The position numbers were made by a program, and so were the translations under genes. 60,667 nt of DNA, taken from the NCBI RefSeq assembly GCF_001936115.1, contig NZ_MPDM01000010.1, positions 1 through 60,667 of the forward strand, written 5' to 3'. This document shows positions 52,161-60,667 of this stretch, piece by piece. Numbering within the stretch: the first letter of the stretch is position 1; each line of letters starts with the position of its first letter. A model generated the notes under the pieces. It did not search any database. It had not been told where the DNA came from and was given only the letters and a program-made list of their open reading frames with translations. The stretch is from Boudabousia marimammalium. GTDB lineage: Bacteria > Actinomycetota > Actinomycetes > Actinomycetales > Actinomycetaceae.

Positions 52161-52706
52161 GTGCCGGTTGAAATCATGACCGCTGATGCGGATGAGACTC
52201 GGGCGATTGGTCAAGCACTAGCGAAACTGGTGCGACCCGGTGATTTAATCATGCTTTCAGGCGATTTAGGTGCCGGGAAGACTACTTTCACGCAAGGGCT
52301 GGGTGAAGGCATGGGCGTGCGGGGACGCGTATCATCCCCGACCTTCATCATTGCCCGCGAACACCCCAACCCGAACGGACCCGTCTTGATTCATGCGGAC
52401 GCCTACCGCATCACTGACCTAGACGATTTGGAAACCCTCGATCTGGATTCGACCCTCTCCGAGGCTGTCACCGTGATCGAATGGGGTGAAGGAAAAACCG
52501 AAGGCCTCAGCCCAGATCGCTTGGAAGTTCAAGTGGTTCGCGCCCACGGTACCGATGCTGCGCAAACTACCGGCGCTGAGCCGATTAACGTGGAACTGAT
52601 GGATGACGGGAAACGCACCCTCGTCTTCACGCCTTGCTCTGACCGCTGGGACGAGGGAGAGCTGCGAGCGCTCGCGGAGGCTATTGCCGAGGAGGACAAA
52701 GCATGA
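52161..52706 (+). CDS. tsaE: tRNA t6A biosynthesis ATPase TsaE
   Basis: ATPase partner of TsaB and TsaD in making N6-threonylcarbamoyladenosine at tRNA position 37. 181 residues from the GTG at 52161 with TGGAGG upstream; a TTG at 52137 would add eight. P-loop GDLGAGKTTF (34-43), then SSPTFIIAREH and HADAYRI are conserved. A region near residues 122-148 is longer than in short homologues. Overlaps tsaB by 4 bases. Confidence 0.93.
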   Translation: MPVEIMTADADETRAIGQALAKLVRPGDLIMLSGDLGAGKTTFTQGLGEGMGVRGRVSSPTFIIAREHPNPNGPVLIHADAYRITDLDDLETLDLDSTLSEAVTVIEWGEGKTEGLSPDRLEVQVVRAHGTDAAQTTGAEPINVELMDDGKRTLVFTPCSDRWDEGELRALAEAIAEEDKA

Positions 52707-53380
52707 CTAAATTTTTATGTATTGACACTTCGGCTGGCTCAGCGGTCGCCCTAGTGGAAGACGGTGAAGTTCTCGCTCGCGACTATTCAGCTGACCCGCG
52801 CGCTCACGCGGAGCACCTCGCCGGCATGATCCGGAAAGTCTGCGGCGTCAACGACAACGGCCCGCTGCTGGGACGCTTTAATGTAGTTGTCGTTGGACGC
52901 GGCCCCGCCCCCTACACTGGGTTGCGGGCTGGCTTGATTACTGCTCGCGTGCTTGCGAAAGCAACGGGAGCGGCCCTGTATGGTTTATCTTCACTGGAGA
53001 TTTTGGGGCGCAGCGCCCTCGGCCACGTTTCCTCGGGTGAAGTTATGGCGTGCTCGGATGCCCGGCGTAAAGAGGTCTACGCCGCTCACCTTACCGCCGT
53101 AGGTGAGGATGATATTCGTTTGCTGGGAGACTATCTGGTGGCCCCGGCTACAGAGGTGGCTGCTGTCGCCGAGGAAGCGGGCGTGCCCGCCGCCGGTCCG
53201 GGAGCCGACCTTTATGCGGAGGCTTTTTCGCATCGGCTGGGAGAAGTCCAGCTTGATGTGGCGGCGGCTGCCCGGATTGTCTCTGCTCGCTTGGTAGCCA
53301 ACCCGGAATTGGAGTTGGGAACAGAGCCCCTGTATTTGCGTCGACCTGACGTACATATGCCCAAGGCCGGGCAAAAATAA
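52703..53380 (+). CDS. tsaB: tRNA t6A biosynthesis protein TsaB
   Basis: Non-catalytic ASKHA-fold partner of TsaD. 225 residues with FLCIDTSAGSAVALVEDGEV, the GPAPYTGLRAGLITARVLA block and SDARRKEVYAA. ATG at 52703 overlaps tsaE (ATGA). rimI follows 21 bases later. Confidence 0.93.
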   Translation: MTKFLCIDTSAGSAVALVEDGEVLARDYSADPRAHAEHLAGMIRKVCGVNDNGPLLGRFNVVVVGRGPAPYTGLRAGLITARVLAKATGAALYGLSSLEILGRSALGHVSSGEVMACSDARRKEVYAAHLTAVGEDDIRLLGDYLVAPATEVAAVAEEAGVPAAGPGADLYAEAFSHRLGEVQLDVAAAARIVSARLVANPELELGTEPLYLRRPDVHMPKAGQK

Positions 53381-53400
53381 TTTGAACTTGAGGAGCCCCT

Positions 53401-53910
53401 ATGTCTGACACTCAGCCTGATTTGCCGTCCGGCTACGGAATCGCGCTTCCGGAAGGGTACCGGCTGGTGCCTTTAACGGAAGACCATCTCATGGATGTGA
53501 TCGCGGTTGAGCGGGCGGTCTTCCCGACCGAGGCGTGGAGCTCTGAAATGCTCAGAGAAGAGCTGACTGGACCCTACCGCTTCTATGTGGGGGTATTTGA
53601 TCCTGACGACACCCTCGTCGGTTACGGCGGTGCCATGCGAATGGGAGATGCGGTAGAGATTATGACCGTGGGCGTGGAAGCGCATGCGCGCGGACTGGGA
53701 CTGGGTGAGGCACTGACTCGCACCTTGATTGAATCTGCACGGGAATCTGATTGTCCGGAGATTTTCTTGGAAGTGCGGGAATCCTCCAACCTGGCTCAGG
53801 CTCTCTATCGGAAACTGGGATTTGTCGAAATCGACCGGCGTCCGCGCTATTATCACAACCCCACCGAGGATGCGATTATCATGCGCCTGGAAACAGATTG
53901 CGCTTCCTAG
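53401..53910 (+). CDS. rimI: GNAT acetyltransferase, ribosomal protein S18 N-acetyltransferase
   Basis: 169 residues with the GNAT fold. The acetyl-CoA site is in the block VEAHARGLGLGEALTRTLI, followed by LEVRESSNLAQALYRKLGF and RPRYYHNPTEDAIIM, which are RimI features. It acetylates the N terminus of S18 in E. coli; the target here is inferred. The N-terminal 20 residues are an extension. ATG at 53401 with GAGGAGCC upstream. Confidence 0.88.
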   Translation: MSDTQPDLPSGYGIALPEGYRLVPLTEDHLMDVIAVERAVFPTEAWSSEMLREELTGPYRFYVGVFDPDDTLVGYGGAMRMGDAVEIMTVGVEAHARGLGLGEALTRTLIESARESDCPEIFLEVRESSNLAQALYRKLGFVEIDRRPRYYHNPTEDAIIMRLETDCAS

Positions 53911-54023
53911 AATTGGGACAAACGTCTTTTAGAAATCACGGTGTTTCGTAAAACTTACTTATTTGCCTGTTTGAGTGTCAGAAAAGCGTCGTGTCTGAAG
54001 GGCAAATTAATCAGGACTTGGGT

Positions 54024-54046
54024 CGCAAAAATCGCGGATTTTAGCG
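54024..54046. terminator. Hairpin after rimI
   Basis: CGCAAAAATC (54024-54033) and GATTTTAGCG (54037-54046) pair with one mismatch and a 3-base loop. It lies in the 222-base AT-rich gap between rimI and sdhC and could end the nnr-rimI transcript. No gene is visible in this gap. Confidence 0.4.
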
Positions 54047-54096
54047 GCTTAATGACAGTTTTCTGAGTTTCTCCTAGAGTTTTAACAGATTTGACC

Positions 54097-54106
54097 ACAC
54101 ATGTGT
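54097..54106. promoter_or_regulatory. Palindrome upstream of sdhC
   Basis: ACACATGTGT (54097-54106) is a perfect 10-base palindrome, flanked by TGAC on the left (54092-54095) and GTCA at 54105-54108. It is 27 bases before the sdhC start, next to a TTGACC (54091-54096), so it could be an operator for sdhCAB. No known consensus was matched. Confidence 0.35.
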
Positions 54107-54132
54107 CAGCAAAGCTGGGGTAGCGTATAAGT

Positions 54133-54860
54133 GTGGTTAAGAAAAACATTTCTCAGAAACGGCGAAGCTGGAACACTACGGTATTCCTCAAGCAGGCCAT
54201 GGCAGTGTCCGGCTTGTTCTTCGTTGTGTTTATTTTGTTCCACTCGTATGGAAACCTGAAGATTTTCGGTGGGCCGGAAGCATACAACGAGTACGCGCAT
54301 CACCTGCGCACCATGTTTATGCCGATTCTGCCCTATGAAGGCCTGCTTTGGATCCTGCGTGTTGGATTGATCGTGTTCCTAGCGGTTCACCTCTACGCGG
54401 CTGCTGTCACTTGGAAACGCTCCAAGCGGGCCCGCGGTTCCCGATACATGATGAAGCGCAACGCAGCTGACGCCTATGCTGCACGCACCATGCGCTGGGG
54501 CGGCGTTATCTTGCTGATCTTCATCATTTTCCACCTACTTCACTTCACGACCAAGACCATCCAGGTTGGCGACCCCAATGCGTACGCCGCCGGTGAGATC
54601 GACGGCGTTTCCCAGGCTCCCTACCTGATGATGCAGACTACCTTTGCTCACTGGTACATGGTCCTGGTTTACGCCATCGGTGTAGCTGCCCTGTGCATGC
54701 ACATTTCTCACGGCATTTGGTCTGCCCTGCAGTCCTTCGGCTGGTTGCGGAAGAACACCAAGGCCGTGGTCGTCATCATTTCTGGCCTCGTTGGCCTGCT
54801 GGTATTCGTCGTCTTCATGGCGCCGCCTACCTACCTGTTGTTCACCGGAGGTGTTCACTA

Positions 54861-54861
<1 letters not shown>
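54133..54861 (+). CDS. sdhC: Succinate dehydrogenase/fumarate reductase cytochrome b subunit
   Basis: Membrane anchor of the complex, 242 residues with five predicted helices. This is the single-subunit, two-haem type seen in actinobacteria, Bacillus and Wolinella. Histidines in or near helices ([28 protein letters not shown]) are candidate haem ligands. GTG at 54133 follows a TAGCGT box by seven bases, so the mRNA may be leaderless; no binding site is seen. Overlaps sdhA by one base. Confidence 0.93.
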
Positions 54862-56830
<1,969 letters not shown>

Positions 56831-56834
<4 letters not shown>

Positions 56835-57592
56835 ACATCACACTGCGAGTCTGGCGCCAAAACGGACCAGAAGACCAAGGCGCACTACACGATTACACGC
56901 TCACCGGTATCTCGGAGGACTCTTCGTTCCTCGAAATGCTTGATGTGCTGAATGAAGAGCTCTTCGCCCGCGGTGAAGAACCAATCGCATTTGACTCTGA
57001 CTGCCGCGAAGGCATCTGTGGTCAGTGTGGTCTGGTGATTAACGGCATCGCACACGGCAACGAAGGCTCCGGCGCGGAAGATAACACCACCACCTGCCAG
57101 GTGCATATGCGTCACTTTAATGACGGGGACACCATTACGATTGAACCTTGGCGTTCAACCGCATTCCCCATCATTAAGGACCTCGTGGTGAACCGTTCCG
57201 CTCTGGACCGTATTGTTCAGGCTGGCGGCTACATCTCGGTTAATACCGGTGCTGCCCCCGATGCTCACGCCACCCCCGTCCCGAAGCATGATGCTGACCG
57301 TTCCTTCGAAGCGGCCGCCTGTATCGGTTGTGGCGCTTGCGTGGCAGCCTGCCCGAACGGCTCCGCAATGCTGTTCACCTCAGCTAAGGTGACGCACCTA
57401 GGCCTGCTTCCCCAGGGTAAGCCGGAGAACCTAGACCGCGTTACTTCCATGCTGAACCAGCATGACGAGGAAGGCTTCGGCTCCTGCACAAACATTGGTG
57501 AGTGCGCCGCAGTTTGCCCCAAGGGTATCTCCTTGGACAATATTGCCTTCATGAACCGTCAGCTCGGTAAGGCCGTCCTCAAGGGCGTCTAA
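56831..57592 (+). CDS. sdhB: Succinate dehydrogenase/fumarate reductase iron-sulfur subunit
   Basis: 253 residues carrying electrons between SdhA and SdhC. The 2Fe-2S ligands are in [15 protein letters not shown] and a later Cys (TTTCQVHM). The 4Fe-4S and 3Fe-4S ligands are in [14 protein letters not shown] and [15 protein letters not shown] at 56831 overlaps sdhA (GTGA). The hairpin 57634-57672 follows. Confidence 0.95.
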
Positions 57593-57633
57593 GCTGAAAC
57601 TCAAACGGCATCAACTGCCGATTTGAAAAACTC

Positions 57634-57672
57634 AAAACTGTGGCCGTCACCCTAGGTGGCGGCCACAGTTTT
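57634..57672 (+). terminator. Terminator of sdhCAB
   Basis: 18-base arms (57634-57651 and 57655-57672) pair fully with one G-U and a 3-base loop, with T-rich right end. Its last bases overlap the likely -35 box of the tsaD promoter. Confidence 0.9.
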
Positions 57673-57698
57673 ATATTAACCGGCCACCAGAGTAGAAT
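57670..57698 (+). promoter_or_regulatory. Promoter of tsaD
   Basis: TTTATA (57670-57675), a 17-base spacer and TAGAAT (57693-57698). The -10 box ends seven bases before the GTG at 57706, so transcription probably starts at the start codon. Confidence 0.55.
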
Positions 57699-57705
57699 AT
57701 GGGGC

Positions 57706-58764
57706 GTGAATATGAAGCCAAAAGATCAGCCCCTAGTGCTAGGTGTAGAATCCACCTGTGATGAGACCGGCATTGCGCTAGTGCGCGGCCACGAACTGCT
57801 TGTAGACCGGACTGCTTCCTCCATGGATCAACATGCCCGCTATGGTGGCATCATTCCAGAGATTGCCTCCCGCGCCCACCTCGAATCCTTCTTGCCGGCC
57901 CTTGAGGATGCCTTGGCAACTGCCGGCGTGGAACTGTCTGAGATTGACGCCATCGCCTGTTCCGCCGGCCCGGGCCTAATTGGATCGCTCACAGTAGGTA
58001 ACTGCGGCGCTAAAACCTTGGCTTCCGCATTGGGTAAACCTCTTTACGGAGTGAACCATGTGGTCGGACACCTAGCTGTAGATCAGCTAGTTGACGGCCC
58101 CTTCCCGGACAGGTTTATTGGCCTAATTGTTTCTGGCGGACACTCCAACCTGCTGTTGGTTAACGATATTGCTACCGACATTGTGGAACTGGGCGGCACC
58201 CTCGACGACGCTGCCGGTGAAGCATTCGATAAGGTGGGGCGCCTCCTCGGCTTGCCATACCCGGGTGGCCCGCATGTGGACCGGCACGGACAAGCCGGAC
58301 GGTGCGACGCCATCAAGTTCCCGCGTGGCTTGTCTGCCCCTAAATATCAGGAAAAGCACCGCTACGATTTCAGCTTCTCCGGATTGAAAACTTCTGTGGC
58401 CCGCTATATTGAGGGGCTTAACCAGCAGGGGATGGAGCTGCCGGTGGATGACATTTGCGCGTCCTTCTCTGAGGCTGTCAACGATTCCTTGACCGCTAAA
58501 ACCGTGCAGGCCTGCTTGGATCATGACATTGACACCATCGTGATTGGTGGCGGATTCTCCGCGAATTCGCGGCTGCGTGAGCTGCTGTCCGAACGCGCTG
58601 CAGCAGCCGGCTTGACTGTGCGGATGCCTCCGCTACGCTACTGCACCGATAACGGAGCCCAGATCGCGGCGCTCGGCGCGAACCTGGTAGCGGCCGGCGT
58701 GGAACCGTCTGACTGGGGCTTCTCCCCGGACTCTTCTATGCCGCTAGAGGTGACGCATATCTGA
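57706..58764 (+). CDS. tsaD: tRNA t6A threonylcarbamoyltransferase TsaD
   Basis: Catalytic subunit of t6A synthesis. 352 residues from the GTG at 57706 (ATG at 57712 possible); the frame is open to 57640 but this is inside the sdhB terminator. Blocks seen are VLGVESTCDETGIALV, HARYGGIIPEIASRAHLES with metal ligands, VSGGHSNLLLV, and DNGAQIAALGA near the C terminus. It is separated from tsaE-tsaB-rimI by sdhCAB. Confidence 0.95.
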   Translation: MNMKPKDQPLVLGVESTCDETGIALVRGHELLVDRTASSMDQHARYGGIIPEIASRAHLESFLPALEDALATAGVELSEIDAIACSAGPGLIGSLTVGNCGAKTLASALGKPLYGVNHVVGHLAVDQLVDGPFPDRFIGLIVSGGHSNLLLVNDIATDIVELGGTLDDAAGEAFDKVGRLLGLPYPGGPHVDRHGQAGRCDAIKFPRGLSAPKYQEKHRYDFSFSGLKTSVARYIEGLNQQGMELPVDDICASFSEAVNDSLTAKTVQACLDHDIDTIVIGGGFSANSRLRELLSERAAAAGLTVRMPPLRYCTDNGAQIAALGANLVAAGVEPSDWGFSPDSSMPLEVTHI

Positions 58765-58807
58765 GGCCGTCAGAGCCGGGGTTTGTTGCGCCGCACGCAC
58801 GCACGGA

Positions 58808-58836
58808 TGAGTTTTCCAGTCTTGCTGGAAAGCTCA
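58808..58836. terminator. Bidirectional terminator after tsaD
   Basis: 12-base arms (58808-58819 and 58825-58836) pair with one G-U and a 5-base loop between convergent tsaD and the methyltransferase gene. T-rich DNA is on the right. Confidence 0.65.
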
Positions 58837-58841
58837 GCGTT

Positions 58842-60083
58842 TTAGCCTCCAGTCGCCATTACTGGTAGCCCAAGAATCGCCCTGCGATTGTTGTCGCGCC
58901 GCATTAGTAACAGTGCGCCACGCCGGTTCCCGGTGAGCTTTAGTTGAGTCCGGAGCTTCGCCGGATCCAGATCAATCCCACGGCTTAGAATCTCGATAGA
59001 GTTAAAATCGGCTGCCCGCACTGCTTTTACCAAGTGCTTACGATGGATCGGTGCAGTATCAATCACCTCGAAAGCTTGAGTGAACGCCAGCAGCTGGGTG
59101 CGCTTGGCTGGTGGCATTTCGAGGGGGTTCACATCTCCAGTCAGGTAAGCGATCTGCGGGTCGATCAGGCGCAAATCGAAACGCTTCGCTAAAGCAGAGA
59201 GCAAACCGGCCCGTACAATCGCCCCATCGGGTTCATAAATATAGGAGCCCAGCTCTCCCACGGGAGCGGGAATCACAGTGTGTGGATTGTCTAAAGTCTC
59301 ATCCGTGAGAGTGTACTTTTTACCGTCACGAATCATTACGGCAGATCGGCCCGGCCTCCCAGCTAATGTTCCCAGCCAAAGGCAGGCTTCCACGACAGCG
59401 CCAGCAACCGAAGTGAACTGTGCGTGCCCGTCTACAGGAATTAGCTGATAGGGCAGGCCGGGCGCGACCTTGATTCCGCCTGGTAGTTGTTTCCCCCAGC
59501 CCAGCGCGGTGGAGAGTGGAGGGAGCCAGCTCTCCGGATCTTTCAACCGGCGTCCACCTCGGCGCCGGGCCGGGTCGGAGAAAAAGGCTTGGGCGCCGAG
59601 GGAGATGAGGTCAACGGTAGTGGCATCAGCTGTGAGTATCTGGGCGCTGGGGAAAGGGGAGAGATTATGTTTTGCGTAGCGGGCGGTGAGAGGGTCAATC
59701 TCCACGGCGGTGACGGTCAAGCCGGCCTGCGCAAAAGCCAAAGACTCAGCCCCAATCCCGCAGCCTAAGTCCGCTACCGCGCTGATTCCCGCTTCACGCA
59801 TTCGCTTAGCGTGGAGCCGGCTGACTTCCCAACGGGAAGCTTGTTGTAGTCCATCATTGGTGAACAGCATTCGGGAGGCATCCTCGTCCTCAAACTTGTT
59901 GCGAGCCTTGAGGCGTAACTGGTGTTGCGTGAAAGCGGCAGAAATCTGCTCCGGTAGCCAGCCTTGCGCCCGCAGTTGCTCACCCAGAGATAGGGTGTCG
60001 CTAATCTCTGCGGGGAGCTCGGAGAGGAGCTGGCGCACCTGCGGGTCGAAATCGACAGGTAAGGCGCGGGGGGTCGAAGTCAT
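58842..60083 (-). CDS. Class I SAM-dependent methyltransferase with THUMP-like domain
   Basis: 413 residues. The central domain has the SAM-binding motif AVADLGCGIGAESLAFA (about 104-120), then VTAVEIDPLTARYAKHNL and a FFSDPARRRGGRR motif with a D-P-A-R catalytic-type loop (about 168-180). The N-terminal region is helical and the C-terminal part (about 300-400) resembles the THUMP-like domain of this actinobacterial family. An RNA methyltransferase role is likely; the target is unknown. ATG at 60083, divergent from groES. Confidence 0.8.
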   Translation of the reverse strand: MTSTPRALPVDFDPQVRQLLSELPAEISDTLSLGEQLRAQGWLPEQISAAFTQHQLRLKARNKFEDEDASRMLFTNDGLQQASRWEVSRLHAKRMREAGISAVADLGCGIGAESLAFAQAGLTVTAVEIDPLTARYAKHNLSPFPSAQILTADATTVDLISLGAQAFFSDPARRRGGRRLKDPESWLPPLSTALGWGKQLPGGIKVAPGLPYQLIPVDGHAQFTSVAGAVVEACLWLGTLAGRPGRSAVMIRDGKKYTLTDETLDNPHTVIPAPVGELGSYIYEPDGAIVRAGLLSALAKRFDLRLIDPQIAYLTGDVNPLEMPPAKRTQLLAFTQAFEVIDTAPIHRKHLVKAVRAADFNSIEILSRGIDLDPAKLRTQLKLTGNRRGALLLMRRDNNRRAILGLPVMATGG

Positions 60084-60142
60084 GTCAGTATTCTACGGGA
60101 AGAGCGGAAAGATTCGCCGCTGGCGAGACTTGGTAGCGAACT

Positions 60143-60169
60143 TTGGCACTCATCTTGCGCGAGTGCTAA
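60143..60169. promoter_or_regulatory. CIRCE operator of groES
   Basis: TTGGCACTC (60143-60151), nine bases, GAGTGCTAA (60161-60169). This is the CIRCE inverted repeat bound by the HrcA heat-shock repressor, with one deviation (TTGG for TTAG) in the left arm. It lies 112 bases before groES and within the likely promoter region (possible -10 CATAAT at 60176-60181). Confidence 0.92.
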
Positions 60170-60280
60170 TGCCGGCATAATCTTATGTATGTCAGTCGGT
60201 ATTTAGCCGACGGAGGTGTCCGACCCCCGCGACGGCGGATATTTCCAGATCATAATCAACACTATTAGTGAGGAAACAAT

Positions 60281-60577
60281 ATGGCTGTCACCATTAAGCC
60301 GCTCGAAGACCGTGTGGTCATTAAACAGCTCGAAGCCGAACGCACCACCGCGTCAGGTCTCGTTATTCCCGATACGGCCAAGGAAAAGCCGCAGGAGGGT
60401 CAGGTTGTCGCCGTTGGCCCCGGTCGAGTTGACGATCAGGGTAACCGTATCCCGATGGATATTGCCGAGGGCGACGTGGTCATCTACTCCAAGTTCGGCG
60501 GTACCGAAGTAAAGTACGCTGGCGAAGAGTTCTTGATTCTTTCTTCTCGTGACGTGCTGGCTGTAGTCGAGCGCTGA
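60281..60577 (+). CDS. groES: Co-chaperonin GroES
   Basis: Ten-kilodalton lid of the GroEL folding chamber, 98 residues. Start [20 protein letters not shown], mobile loop [19 protein letters not shown] and C terminus [16 protein letters not shown] at 60281 with GTGAGGAAAC upstream. Control by HrcA is indicated by CIRCE. groEL is not seen in the remaining 90 bases. Confidence 0.97.
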   Translation: MAVTIKPLEDRVVIKQLEAERTTASGLVIPDTAKEKPQEGQVVAVGPGRVDDQGNRIPMDIAEGDVVIYSKFGGTEVKYAGEEFLILSSRDVLAVVER

Positions 60578-60643
60578 ACAGAATAGACTCCGCTAGCTAT
60601 CGATGATTCTACGGAAATCCGGTAGCTGTAACTAAGGAGGGCG

Positions 60644-60667
60644 GGTCGGTTCCAACTGGAACCGACC
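60644..60667 (+). terminator. Probable terminator after groES at the window edge
   Basis: GGTCGGTTCCA (60644-60654) and TGGAACCGACC (60657-60667) are perfectly complementary, and the window ends at the stem, so a T-run cannot be checked. It suggests groES is transcribed without groEL. Confidence 0.6.

Noticed and set aside
60636-60650. AAGGAGG near the end of the window as a start signal for groEL
   Set aside because: No start codon follows at a usable distance and the sequence forms a hairpin.

Overview
The window is a core chromosomal segment of an actinobacterium, best matched by the Actinomycetaceae or a close relative such as the bifidobacteria. The grounds are gene order, the large share of GTG and TTG starts, a zinc-type S14, a CIRCE element at groES, a single-cytochrome succinate dehydrogenase/fumarate reductase, and a moderate GC content by eye. 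Genus is inference.

Layout. (1) 1-1462: tail of a surface or membrane protein, then the rplJ-rplL operon behind an L10-type leader. (2) 1591-6224: an unrecognised protein facing a two-gene ABC exporter on the minus strand. (3) 6407-14167: rpoB-rpoC with a promoter and a strong terminator; both genes start with TTG. (4) 14257-15165: a small AT-rich minus-strand island with an unrecognised protein, a 40-residue cationic peptide and an 84-residue membrane protein. (5) 15274-22045: an orphan D12-class adenine methylase, pepN, a CapA-like lipoprotein and a DUF885 hydrolase. (6) 22098-26728: the str operon rpsL-rpsG-fusA-tuf. (7) 27022-36695: the S10 and spc operons from rpsJ to rplO. (8) 36736-42880: secY-adk-map, then infA-rpmJ-rpsM-rpsK-rpoA-rplQ. 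(9) 42933-48163: truA, rplM-rpsI, glmM and two tandem DedA paralogues. (10) 48246-58764: coaA (minus), nnrD/E, alr, tsaE-tsaB-rimI, then sdhCAB, then tsaD. (11) 58842-60667: an rRNA/tRNA-type methyltransferase (minus) and groES with CIRCE.

Most genes serve translation, transcription, protein export and early protein maturation (SecY, Map), with tRNA modification (TruA, TsaBDE) and precursors for cell wall and cofactors (GlmM, Alr, CoaA, Nnr). Many genes overlap by 1-4 bases, as in tightly coupled operons.

The most interesting signals are not genes but 5' leaders. The stretch before rpsM folds on paper into a four-way junction plus a 6-base-pair pseudoknot whose 3' strand lies just before the ribosome binding site. 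This recalls the alpha-operon pseudoknot of E. coli, but the sequence is different. The leaders of rplM, rpsL, rpsJ and rpoA also carry perfect hairpins. The second point of interest is the small peptide island at 14257-15165. All structures were found by eye; no folding or database search was run.
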